From assembly GCA_027623615.1 (NCBI GenBank), contig JAQBVH010000002.1:1-19438 (forward strand): a stretch of 19,438 nt of DNA. The letters are read 5' to 3'. The notes under the pieces were generated by a model. That model ran no database searches. It saw only the letters and a program-made list of their open reading frames with translations, and had not been told where the DNA came from. The DNA is from Planctomycetota bacterium. GTDB lineage: Bacteria > Planctomycetota > UBA1135 > GCA-002686595. Shown in pieces: positions 6,436 to 13,873 of the stretch (the stretch's first letter is position 1; the number at the start of each line of letters is the position of its first letter). The position numbers and the translations under genes were made by a program.

Positions 6436-6786
6436 ATGCAGTACCTGTGCCTCATCTGTAGCCCCGAAGACTACTACTCCCGCCTGTCCGAGGAGGAGAT
6501 GGGTGGCCTGTTCCAGGCCTACGGCGACTACGACCGGGCGGTCACCGAGGCCGGCGTCCTCGTCGACTCGAACCGCTTGCAGCCCAGCTCGACCGCGACC
6601 TCGGTGCGGGTTCGCGACGGCCAGACCTTGACCACGGACGGTCCGTACGCGGACACGAAGGAGCAGTGCGGCGGTTACTACCTGCTCAGCTGCGAGGACC
6701 TCGACGAGGCCCTGTCGTGGGCGGCGAAGATCCCCTCGGCCGCCTACGGTACAGTCGAGGTGCGACCGGTCATGGAGGAGATGTAG
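6436..6786 (+). CDS. YCII-related (DGPF-domain) protein
   Basis: This is a 116-residue cytoplasmic protein of the YCII-related family, small ferredoxin-like folds whose biochemical role is mostly unknown. The defining DGPF-type motif reads TTDGPYADTKEQCGGYYLL (66-84), followed by the helix LDEALSWAAKIPSA and the final strand TVEVRPV. The start is supported by AAAGGA 6 bases before the ATG. It lies directly ahead of, and in the same frame as, an ECF42-type sigma factor; DGPF proteins are the characteristic neighbours of that sigma group and are reported as its targets, so it is probably under control of the adjacent sigma factor. Confidence 0.88.
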   Translation: MQYLCLICSPEDYYSRLSEEEMGGLFQAYGDYDRAVTEAGVLVDSNRLQPSSTATSVRVRDGQTLTTDGPYADTKEQCGGYYLLSCEDLDEALSWAAKIPSAAYGTVEVRPVMEEM

Positions 6787-6789
6787 CTG
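6774..6789 (+). promoter_or_regulatory. Shine-Dalgarno GGAGGAG placing the sigma factor start at a CTG codon
   Basis: GGAGGAG (6774-6780) lies inside the end of the YCII gene. Six bases later (ATGTAG, holding the YCII stop) comes CTG at 6787-6789. The spacing is ideal for initiation at CTG. The only other in-frame start codon, TTG at 6895, has no such site and would cut into sigma region 2. Confidence 0.6.
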
Positions 6790-8010
6790 TCTGAGGCCCA
6801 GGAGGCGATCGAGCGCGTCTTCCGCGCAGAGCACGGCCGCATCTACGCCGCGCTCGTCCGGCGCCTCGGTGACTTCGACCGCGCCGAGGACGCGTTGTCG
6901 GAGGCGCTCTCGATCGCCCTCGTGCGCTGGCCGACCGCAGGCCTGCCCGACAACCCCGGCGCCTGGATCACGACCACCGCGCACCGGGCCGGGCTCGAAG
7001 GGTTGCGTCGCGAGCGGCTCGGCCAGGACAAGCTCGAGGACGTGCGCGCCGAGACGCATGAGGCGGCCCGCGACGCCCTGCCGCCCGACTCCGGCCTGAC
7101 CGACGAGCGGCTCGAGCTGATCTTCACCTGCTGCCACCCGGCGCTCGCCCGTGAGGCGCAGGTCGCCTTGACCCTGCGCAGCCTGTGCGGCTTGACGACA
7201 GGCGAGATCGCGCGCGCGTTCCTCGTGCCCGAGGCGACGATGGCCCAGCGCCTCGTGCGGGCCAAGCGCAAGATCCGCGACGCAGGGATTCCCTTTCGCG
7301 TGCCGGCGGATGACGCGCTGGCTGGCCGGATGCCCGCCGTGCTCGCGGTGGTGTACCTCGTCTTCAACGAGGGCTACGCGGCGACCTCGGGGGAGGACCT
7401 CGTGCGCGGCGAGCTCTGCCAGGAGGCGGTGCGCCTCGCGCGCATGTTGGCCGAGCTCCTGCCCGAGGAGGCCGAGGTGCTCGGCCTGTTCGCGCTGTGC
7501 CTCCTGCAGGACTCACGGCGCGCGGCGCGCACGGATCGCGTCGGCGATCCGATCCTGCTCGAGGAGCAGGATCGCGCGAGCTGGGACGCGCAGCAGATCC
7601 GTGAGGGCCTGCGCGTGCTCGATCAGGCGCTGCTGCTGCGCTCGCCGGGCGAGTACCAGCTCCAGGCCGCGATCGCCGCCCTGCACGCCCGCGCCGCGTC
7701 CTCGGCCGAGACCGACTGGCCCCAGATCGTGCTGCTCTATGGCGAGCTGCATCGCCGGACGGGCTCCCCGGTCGTGCGCTTGAACGAGGCCGCGGCGACC
7801 GCGATGGCCGAGGGTCCCGACGCGGGACTGGCGCTGCTGGAGGGGCTCGCGGGGCTGGACGACTACCTCTTCCTGCACTCGACGCGGGCGGACCTGCTGC
7901 GCCGCTCCGGGCGCACGGAGGAGGCGCGCGCGGCATACGAGCGCGCCCTCGAGCTGGCACAGAACCGCTCGGACGAGCGCTTCCTCCGGCGTCGCCTGAG
8001 GGAGCTGTAG
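6787..8010 (+). CDS. RNA polymerase sigma factor, ECF42 type with C-terminal TPR-like extension
   Basis: This sigma-70-family factor has 407 residues if started at CTG 6787. Region 2 spans about residues 5-75 ([20 protein letters not shown], then [16 protein letters not shown]). Region 4 lies at about 110-165, with [19 protein letters not shown] and the helix-turn-helix [21 protein letters not shown] long extension follows ([19 protein letters not shown], then helical repeats ending [16 protein letters not shown]), as in the ECF42 group, where the extension replaces a separate anti-sigma factor. Starting at TTG 6895 would delete the first 36 residues, which are homologous in appearance to the family N-terminus. 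The YCII gene and this gene are in one frame, separated only by TAG. Family knowledge suggests control of DGPF genes. Confidence 0.87.
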   Translation: MSEAQEAIERVFRAEHGRIYAALVRRLGDFDRAEDALSEALSIALVRWPTAGLPDNPGAWITTTAHRAGLEGLRRERLGQDKLEDVRAETHEAARDALPPDSGLTDERLELIFTCCHPALAREAQVALTLRSLCGLTTGEIARAFLVPEATMAQRLVRAKRKIRDAGIPFRVPADDALAGRMPAVLAVVYLVFNEGYAATSGEDLVRGELCQEAVRLARMLAELLPEEAEVLGLFALCLLQDSRRAARTDRVGDPILLEEQDRASWDAQQIREGLRVLDQALLLRSPGEYQLQAAIAALHARAASSAETDWPQIVLLYGELHRRTGSPVVRLNEAAATAMAEGPDAGLALLEGLAGLDDYLFLHSTRADLLRRSGRTEEARAAYERALELAQNRSDERFLRRRLREL

Positions 8011-8029
8011 GACCTTGCAGGGCCTGGGC

Positions 8030-8035
8030 TAAACT
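8030..8035 (+). promoter_or_regulatory. Putative -10 element (TAAACT) before the caspase-like operon
   Basis: TAAACT ends 6 bases before the ATG at 8042, with no Shine-Dalgarno and no clear -35, consistent with an independent leaderless promoter 20 bases after the sigma gene. Confidence 0.38.
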
Positions 8036-8041
8036 CGCGCC

Positions 8042-9322
8042 ATGCAGGCATTCCGCTCGTTCGCGCTCCTCTCAGCCCTCTCCGCACCCGTCGTCGGCCA
8101 GAACGAGACCCTGGACTGGGCCAACGTCCACGCTGTGGTCGTCGGTGTTCTCGACTGGCAGGACTCCGACTGGTCGAGCTTCTCGGACGAGAACCGACAG
8201 GACCAGCTCCTGGCCGAGACCATGCTGGCGCGCGGCGTTCCGAAGCAGCAGCTGCATCTGCTGCTCGACAAGGCCGCGACGCGCGACGCGATCGAGGACG
8301 CGCTGCGCGCCGCGAGCAAGGCTGCCGACGAGCACGCGACGTTGATCTTCTACTACGCCGGCCATGGTCAGCGGCGGGGCGAGGTGTGCGCCTTCGCCAA
8401 CTACGACATGCATGGGGTCGAGACCGGCCTCGGCATGGACCGGGTCGGCGCGATCCTGGAGGAGCACTTCCAGGGCAAGCGCCTGTTGACCTTCGCGGAC
8501 TGCTGTCACTCGGGCTCCCTGGCCGAGGTGGTCGATCGGTTGCACGCGAAGGGCGTCGACGGCGCGAGCGTCACCTCGGTCGTCGCCGAGGACGTCTCGA
8601 CCGGGGACTGGACCTTCACCCAGACCTTGATCGAGGTGCTCGCTGGAGACCCGACCCACGACGACGACGGGGACGGCTTCGTCGAGCTCTCCGAGCTGCG
8701 TGACGGCGTGCACGAGGCGATGGCCTACCGAGCGTTGCAGCGCTCCGGGTACCACCTCGCAGGTGCAGCACCCTCCCTGCGCCTGGCGCCGGTGGCCAAG
8801 CCGCGGCCACGGTTCGAGGGCACCTTCGGCATAGGCGCGCACGTGCGCCTGAACCAGATGCCTTCGCGGGTCGGGCGCATCCTCGATCACAACGACGAGG
8901 GTCAGTTCCTCGTACGCACCTACACCTACGCGCGCCATCAAGACACCTGGATGACGATCAACGAGGTGCGGCCACTGATCGTCGTTGCCCGCCAGGTCGG
9001 CGCCCACGTGACCGTTCGACAGGGAAGCGACCTGCTGCCCGCAAGAGTGATTGAGGTCGACGCTCCGTTCTACAAGGTCTCGTTCCCGGATTGGCCCGAG
9101 CTCGAGGACAAGTGGATGCTCGGTCACCAGTTCCCGTCGGGCTACGCGGAGCCCACGCTCGGCCGACCCTGCCACGTCGAATGGCAAGGCACCTGGTATC
9201 CCGCGCTGATCCTCGAGGAGAAGGACGAGCAGTACCTCATCCACTACGTGGGCTACGGCGACAACTGGGACGAGTGGATCAGCGCCGAACGCCTGCGCCT
9301 TCCGTCTACGAAGGACGACTGA
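8042..9322 (+). CDS. Secreted metacaspase/caspase-like protein with three Tudor/chromo-barrel-like modules
   Basis: The protein has 426 residues. A signal peptide (1-19, MQAFRSFALLSALSAPVVG) is followed by a peptidase C14-type domain (about 25-250) with the catalytic pair His108 in FYYAGHGQ and Cys155 in FADCCHSGS. An EF-hand-like loop follows at Asp207-Glu218 (DDDGDGFVELSE, with Asp at 1, 3 and 5, Gly at 6 and Glu at 12). Three SH3-like modules follow: IGAHVRLNQ...WMTINEVRPL (264-312), VGAHVTVRQ...KWMLGHQF (319-364) and LGRPCHVEWQGTWYPALI...YLIHYVGYGDNWDEWISAERL (373-419). The third closely resembles the Tudor-knot/chromo barrel of MRG15/Esa1-type eukaryotic proteins. Export puts it outside the cytoplasm. 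Metacaspases normally cut after Arg/Lys, often with calcium; activity here is inferred. It leads a three-gene set. Confidence 0.88.
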   Translation: MQAFRSFALLSALSAPVVGQNETLDWANVHAVVVGVLDWQDSDWSSFSDENRQDQLLAETMLARGVPKQQLHLLLDKAATRDAIEDALRAASKAADEHATLIFYYAGHGQRRGEVCAFANYDMHGVETGLGMDRVGAILEEHFQGKRLLTFADCCHSGSLAEVVDRLHAKGVDGASVTSVVAEDVSTGDWTFTQTLIEVLAGDPTHDDDGDGFVELSELRDGVHEAMAYRALQRSGYHLAGAAPSLRLAPVAKPRPRFEGTFGIGAHVRLNQMPSRVGRILDHNDEGQFLVRTYTYARHQDTWMTINEVRPLIVVARQVGAHVTVRQGSDLLPARVIEVDAPFYKVSFPDWPELEDKWMLGHQFPSGYAEPTLGRPCHVEWQGTWYPALILEEKDEQYLIHYVGYGDNWDEWISAERLRLPSTKDD

Positions 9323-9324
9323 CA

Positions 9325-10881
9325 ATGCTGCCGCTGCTACTCACCCTCGCGACCCTCGCTCCCCAGGACGACGCGCGCGGCTGGGGCCCCGAGCAGGCGA
9401 CCGGCGCGCCGGACACCGCCACGGCCGGCGACAACCAGACCGCCTGGGCCTCGCGGCGGCGCAACGGGTCCTCCGAGTGGCTCGAGCTGCGCTACCCCGA
9501 GGCGGTCACGCCGGTGGGCGTGCGCGTCTTCGAGACCTTCAACCCCGGCGCGCTCGTTCAGGTCGTCGCGATCGATGCGGACGGCGCGGAGCACGTCGCC
9601 TGGAAGGGCACGGATCCCGGGGTGGGGGACCAGGACGTGGTCGTGCTGCCGCTCGCGGTCGGCGTGCCGATCCAGCGCCTGCGCCTCGAGCTCGACTGCT
9701 CGCGCGTGCGCGGATGGAACGAGATCGACGCGGTCGGATTGCACGACACGGAGGGCAGGCTGTGGTGGGCGTCGTCCGCCACGGCCAGCTCGACCTTCGC
9801 CCAGGCGGAGGCGCCCTCGGTCCTGCGCGAGCTGCCGCCAGTGACGACCCTCGACCCGAGCTGGGCGACCCGCGCCGACGGTCTGCTCGAGCTGTACGGC
9901 AAGGCGCGCGCGAGCGGCGCCGAGGCCGAGTTCGTCACGGCCCTGGCCGAGGAGGTGCTCCTCGCCCAGTCCGATGAGTCGAGAGTTGCGCCGACCTTCG
10001 CCGGTCGCTGGGACACCAGCTTCGGGCCGATGAACCTCACCGTCGAAGGCGAGGTGATCTCCGGGACCTACGCGGCCGGCTCGATCGAGGGCAAGCTCGA
10101 GGAGGTCCGCCTCGTCTTCCGCTTCACCGAAGCGGACGTCGCCGGTGATGGTTGGTTCGAGCTTGCGACCGACGGCCAGAGCTTCGCGGGGCAGTGGCAC
10201 AACGACGGCGTGACCTCACTGTCGGCCTGGCGTGGAACGCGCATGGCGGAGGTGCAGACCGACGTGACCTGGCTGGTCGTCTTCGAGGCGCCCTGGGAGC
10301 ACGGCCTGGCCGACACGCCCTACGCCTTCGGCGGCATGCTCGAGGCGATCTTCAGCCACAAGTCGAACGTGCGCGTGCGGCGGCGCAGCTACACGGACGC
10401 CACCAGCTTCGAGAACTGGGCGCGGCAACTCGCCTGGCTCGACGGCGAGGTGATCCTGGTCGTCGCGACCCACGCGACGAGCAAGGGGCTGCAGAGCCAG
10501 GACGGGTTGATCCCGCCCGAGGTCGTGGCCAAGGCCCTCGCGGGGGCCTCGAACCTGCGTCTGGTGCACTTCTCGGCCTGCGAGGCGATGGCCGGTGACA
10601 TGCCGAAGCTGGTCAACGAGGCCTGCGGCAAGCACGAGACCTTCGCCGGTGTGTCGGGCTATGACATCTCGGTCGATTGGATGGGCAGCGCGTTGACCGA
10701 GTTCACCTACCAGGACCTCCTTCTCGGGCGTCGCCTCGAGCCCGCCAAGGCCGCGGACGAGCTCCTGAAGCTGCTCGAGTTCGCCGGCGACACGGTCCGT
10801 CCGGCCAGCGCGATTCCCGCCTCCCACTTCCGCTTCGAGGCGCCCACGCGCAGCGAGGCGCCGGTGCCCGCGGGGGGCTGA
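9325..10881 (+). CDS. Secreted multi-domain protein with C-terminal CHAT-like caspase fold
   Basis: The protein has 518 residues. A short signal peptide (about 1-13, MLPLLLTLATLAP) is followed by a discoidin-like beta domain (about 18-150), opening with GWGPEQATGAPDT and including GSSEWLELRYPEAVTPVGV and RGWNEIDAVGL. A short helical linker (180-215) leads to a lipocalin-like small barrel (about 226-304, FAGRWDTSFGPMNLTVEG to SFAGQW). The C-terminal domain (315-485) reads like a CHAT/caspase fold: strand VTWLVVFEAPWE, His383 in VVATHATSKG, and Cys419 in LVHFSACEAM, followed by GVSGYDISVDW. The His/Cys spacing (36) fits clan CD peptidases. The start has AAGGA 9 bases upstream and lies 2 bases after the metacaspase stop, so both are co-expressed. 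Peptidase activity is inferred. Confidence 0.8.
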   Translation: MLPLLLTLATLAPQDDARGWGPEQATGAPDTATAGDNQTAWASRRRNGSSEWLELRYPEAVTPVGVRVFETFNPGALVQVVAIDADGAEHVAWKGTDPGVGDQDVVVLPLAVGVPIQRLRLELDCSRVRGWNEIDAVGLHDTEGRLWWASSATASSTFAQAEAPSVLRELPPVTTLDPSWATRADGLLELYGKARASGAEAEFVTALAEEVLLAQSDESRVAPTFAGRWDTSFGPMNLTVEGEVISGTYAAGSIEGKLEEVRLVFRFTEADVAGDGWFELATDGQSFAGQWHNDGVTSLSAWRGTRMAEVQTDVTWLVVFEAPWEHGLADTPYAFGGMLEAIFSHKSNVRVRRRSYTDATSFENWARQLAWLDGEVILVVATHATSKGLQSQDGLIPPEVVAKALAGASNLRLVHFSACEAMAGDMPKLVNEACGKHETFAGVSGYDISVDWMGSALTEFTYQDLLLGRRLEPAKAADELLKLLEFAGDTVRPASAIPASHFRFEAPTRSEAPVPAGG

Positions 10882-10903
10882 GCGGCAGGTCCTCAAGGAA
10901 TCG

Positions 10904-11566
10904 GTGCGGCCGGTCGATGGTGCCCGCATGGGACCGGAACTCTTTTCCCAGCTCATCGCATTCACCATCCCCCTGGCTCTCAACGCCCCCCAGCCCGAGA
11001 CCATCGCCTGGGAGGACCTGGTCGCCGTCCCTGACGCCCAGCTCGGCGAGCTGGTGCAGATGCACGTACAGGCCCACTCGCGGCCCCAGACCTGGGAGCC
11101 GTTCCTGACCCGCTTCTCTCCGGAGGAGTACGTCTGCTTGCGCGCCTGGAGCGATCAGCAGATGCCGTGGGTCGAGGAGCACTTCGACGAGCCCCAGGTC
11201 GTCGTCTTCGCGCGCCGCGGATCGCGCCAGGCCGAGCGCCTGCTCGCGGCCGATCCCCACGAACGTCTGGCGCTCGGTTGCACGGTGCGTGCTCATCAGG
11301 CCGGCATGGTCTGGATCGAGGTGCTCGGCGCGTGCACGACCCGCGAACAGATCACCGAAGGGGCGGTGCTGCACGTCGAGAAGGCGATCGAGCTGCTCGA
11401 ACGCGACGCACCGCAGATGGCCCGCGAACAGCTGGCCCGCGCCTTGACTGCGCCGCTGCCTCAGCACGCTCGCAAGGACATCGAGGTGATCCTCGAACAA
11501 TGCGACGCGCGCATCCGCGGGATCGAGACACGCAACGCGGCCTTCCGCCGCCGCTACAAGCGCTAA
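10904..11566 (+). CDS. Secreted protein of unknown function, third gene of the caspase-fold operon
   Basis: The product is 220 residues from GTG 10904, or 212 from ATG 10928. GTG is preferred: it has AAGGA 4 bases upstream and supplies the basic residues of a signal peptide (MRPVDGARMGPELF, then SQLIAFTIPLALNA), which the ATG start lacks. The mature part is helical and charged, with a central WIEVLGACTTREQITEG and a C-terminal helical stretch EKAIELLERDAPQMAREQLA followed by KDIEVILEQCDARIRGIE. No family is recognised. It starts 22 bases after the CHAT-like gene in the same direction and ends interlocked with the convergent propeller gene. Its place suggests a partner, substrate or regulator of the two proteases; this is inference. 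Confidence 0.7.
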   Translation: MRPVDGARMGPELFSQLIAFTIPLALNAPQPETIAWEDLVAVPDAQLGELVQMHVQAHSRPQTWEPFLTRFSPEEYVCLRAWSDQQMPWVEEHFDEPQVVVFARRGSRQAERLLAADPHERLALGCTVRAHQAGMVWIEVLGACTTREQITEGAVLHVEKAIELLERDAPQMAREQLARALTAPLPQHARKDIEVILEQCDARIRGIETRNAAFRRRYKR

Positions 11567-12960
11567 CGGACGAGCTCGACAGGTTCCGGGCGCTCCGCGT
11601 CCTTCTCCATCTGCGCGGGTAGACGGAACACGGCTCCGTCCGCATCGCAGAAGTACAGGCGTGACGCCGAAGGCTCGCGCCCGTGCCCGTCGGCCCATAG
11701 GGCCACCAGGTTTGGATCGGCATCGAGGACGCGGCGGGCGTAGGTGTGGTTGCGTTCGCTCCCCGCTGTGAGCGGCCGCGGCGTCGACCAGGTCGCGCCC
11801 TCGTCCGTGCTCTCGAGCAGCGCCATCTCGCCTCCCGTGTTGAAGCGCTGCGGACCCGGGAGCACCGGCGCCACGATGCGCCAGGTGTCGCCCGCGAGCA
11901 GCAAGGAGCCCATGTCGTAGTTGTTGTCCGAGGTCGTCACGGTGCTGCGCGCCCAGGCATCGCCCGTCCAGCGCGCGACCTTCCAGGTGCGCGGGCCGTC
12001 CACCGGGCCGGAGCGGTAGCCGCCGCTCGTGAGGTACAGGATCACCGGCCGGCCGGCGTCGTCGTAGACGAGGTCCTTGAGGTAGACGTTCTTGCCCTCG
12101 GCCGCGTAGTCGTGCACGAGCGCAGGGCTGGTGACCTCGCGCAGCGGAACCTCGAGCGGCTCGCCGGCGACGTTCTGCCAGCGCTCCCCGTGGTCACGCG
12201 TCTCCAGGTAGTAGAGGTTCGTGCGCCAGTTCAGACCTTTCTTCGGAGGGTGCTGGTTGAAGCACGCGCCGAGCACGCCGGGTCCCGCGGCGCTGACCTG
12301 GTAGTGGCCCTCGCCGATCGCGGCCAGGCGCTGCCAACGCGACCAAGACGTTCCGTCCTTCGAGGTCATGAACAGGCTGGTGCGCGTGGTCAGGTCGTTG
12401 TAGCGCGTGAAGAAGGCAGCGAAGCCGCGGCCGGGGACGTGCCACACTTGGAAGTAGGAGAAGTTGTCGAGGGATGCGCGCTCGCCCTTTTCGGTCACGT
12501 AGGTGGCCTCGACCTTCTCGAACGCGTCGATCGCGTAGGGCTCCCGGCTGCGATGCACGAACGACGGCCGGCCGCGACCGTGGGAGGTTGAGAAGATCCA
12601 CAGGTGACCCTCCTCGTCCATCGAGAGCGCCGGGTTGTCGTGTGCGTCGCCGGTCTCCTTGTCGAGCAGGATCGTTGGGCGCGGCAGCGTGCCACTCTCG
12701 TGGTCGAAGTAGCTGACCATGTGCAGCAGCCGGCGCTCTCCATCCTTCGGCGCGCCGCCGTAGACGAAGAACGTCCTGTCGACCTCGGGCCGGTGGATCG
12801 CGAACGGACGGTGCTTCGCGCAGTAGGTGCCGAGACCTCCGGAGTACTTGAACGCGTACTCGTCCCCCGAGGGCTGGTTCGCGTACCAGATGCCGCGGTA
12901 GCCGTCGGCGGTGGGGAGGTCCTGGGCGAGGAGCAGGGGCAGCAGCAGGGCGAGGTTCAC
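11563..12960 (-). CDS. Secreted BNR-4 repeat-containing beta-propeller protein (possible carbohydrate-active enzyme)
   Basis: The protein has 465 residues. A short signal peptide (MNLALLLPLLLAQ) precedes GYRGIWYANQ, then a propeller with recurring aromatic/Asp turns: VYGGAPKDGERRLLHMVSYF, KETGDAHDNPALSMDEEGHLW, TSKDGTSWSRWQ, ETRDHGERWQNVAG, ESTDEGATWSTPRPLTAG. The S-x-D-x-G-x-T-W Asp-box pattern is clear in the last, and the overall layout is that of BNR-4-domain proteins, many of which act on or bind polysaccharides (some are ulvan lyases). I cannot identify catalytic residues, so substrate and activity are open. The start is GTG at 12960, with GACAAT 6 bases upstream and no useful Shine-Dalgarno. 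The stop overlaps the convergent gene by 4 bases. Confidence 0.82.
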   Translation of the reverse strand: MNLALLLPLLLAQDLPTADGYRGIWYANQPSGDEYAFKYSGGLGTYCAKHRPFAIHRPEVDRTFFVYGGAPKDGERRLLHMVSYFDHESGTLPRPTILLDKETGDAHDNPALSMDEEGHLWIFSTSHGRGRPSFVHRSREPYAIDAFEKVEATYVTEKGERASLDNFSYFQVWHVPGRGFAAFFTRYNDLTTRTSLFMTSKDGTSWSRWQRLAAIGEGHYQVSAAGPGVLGACFNQHPPKKGLNWRTNLYYLETRDHGERWQNVAGEPLEVPLREVTSPALVHDYAAEGKNVYLKDLVYDDAGRPVILYLTSGGYRSGPVDGPRTWKVARWTGDAWARSTVTTSDNNYDMGSLLLAGDTWRIVAPVLPGPQRFNTGGEMALLESTDEGATWSTPRPLTAGSERNHTYARRVLDADPNLVALWADGHGREPSASRLYFCDADGAVFRLPAQMEKDAERPEPVELVR

Positions 12961-12966
12961 CCTCGG

Positions 12967-12972
12967 ATTGTC
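12967..12972 (-). promoter_or_regulatory. Putative -10 element (GACAAT) before the BNR-4 gene
   Basis: GACAAT on the minus strand ends 6 bases before the GTG at 12960. The 76-base gap to the sigma gene upstream leaves room for a separate promoter. The hexamer is a weak match. Confidence 0.28.
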
Positions 12973-13036
12973 CGCTCGAACCGGTAGGAGGGAAGCCTCT
13001 GGGGTCGTCCGCCGCTACCTGCGCCGCTGAAACCGA

Positions 13037-13750
13037 CTACGCCTCCGGGCACGGACAGGGCGTCCAGCCCTCCGCGTACGGGAACCCCTGCAGGTGGTCC
13101 TGCTCGTAGCGCGGGGCCTCCTCCCGTCGCTGCTCGACGCGGGGCTGAGGCGTCATCCCGGTGGAGTCGTTGACCGGGCCCACCAGCAGTCCGAGGCACG
13201 CGATCGGGAGGCAACGGCGGCTCAGCTGACCCAGGAGGCCGAGCATCAGGGCGCGGAAGCGGCCCATGCGTTGGCGCAAGCGCGCCACGCCGCGGTGGGT
13301 GCGGGTGGCGACCGTCGCCTCGGGGATGCCCAGCTCGGTCGCGACCTCCTGGATCGAGCGGCCAGTGATGCGGCGCTGAAGGACGGTTCGGAAGGGCTCG
13401 TCGAGTGCGGCGATCGCCGCATGCAGGGCGGCGTGGATCTCGCGCTGCGCGGCCAGCTCTTCCGGGCCCGGGGTCTCGTCGAGGGCCGACCAGATGGCCT
13501 CGTCGCTCAGGGCCGGGACGCGGGTCCTCGACCGCTGGGACGCCGCTCGGCGGACGGCCACGCGCACGTAAGCGCGCGGATCCTGGCCCACATCGGGGCG
13601 CGTGGAGCTGCGCAGGAGCCCGCAGGTCAGATCCGCGTACAGGTCCTCCGCCGCAGCCCTGTCGAATCCGTGGGCGGTCAGCCAGCCCAGGGATCCAGAG
13701 CGGGCGGCCGCCAGGTGGGGCAGCCAGGCGGTTTGCAGGTCTTGGGGCAT
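13037..13750 (-). CDS. ECF-type RNA polymerase sigma factor with membrane-spanning C-terminal extension
   Basis: The protein has 237 residues. Region 2 (about 5-75) is divergent ([20 protein letters not shown], then [17 protein letters not shown]). Region 4 (about 112-165) is clear, with [20 protein letters not shown] and the recognition part [20 protein letters not shown]. After it, an unusual tail holds a hydrophobic segment (178-192, [15 protein letters not shown]) and about 45 polar residues ending [11 protein letters not shown], with two close cysteines. A single membrane span would tether the factor, possibly replacing a membrane anti-sigma factor. The ATG at 13750 follows a G-rich stretch. 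A GGAAC at 13786-13782 (minus) upstream resembles an ECF -35 element, without a sure -10. It is divergent from icmF and upstream of the BNR-4 gene, either of which could be a target. Confidence 0.83.
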   Translation of the reverse strand: MPQDLQTAWLPHLAAARSGSLGWLTAHGFDRAAAEDLYADLTCGLLRSSTRPDVGQDPRAYVRVAVRRAASQRSRTRVPALSDEAIWSALDETPGPEELAAQREIHAALHAAIAALDEPFRTVLQRRITGRSIQEVATELGIPEATVATRTHRGVARLRQRMGRFRALMLGLLGQLSRRCLPIACLGLLVGPVNDSTGMTPQPRVEQRREEAPRYEQDHLQGFPYAEGWTPCPCPEA

Positions 13751-13812
13751 CCACCCCCCAGTAGGCGTCTCGGGACACCCCGTTCCCTGTTTTCACGCCT
13801 TTCCAACCGAGC

Positions 13813-13841
13813 TTCTCGGCGCCCTGCACCCCGATTAAGCT
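13813..13841 (+). promoter_or_regulatory. Possible housekeeping-type promoter of icmF
   Basis: TTCTCG (13813-13818) and TAAGCT (13836-13841) are 17 bases apart, giving a leader of about 25 bases before the icmF ATG. The -10 is a fair match (TA...T) and the -35 poor. The 123-base divergent gap must contain promoters for both icmF and the sigma gene. Confidence 0.25.
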
Positions 13842-13873
13842 GTGGGGCTCGCGCACCCCTGCCGCAACTGCCC

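Noticed and set aside
13094..13873. Upstream extension of icmF
   Set aside because: The extension is the antisense of the ECF sigma gene; the B12 domain begins right after ATG 13874.
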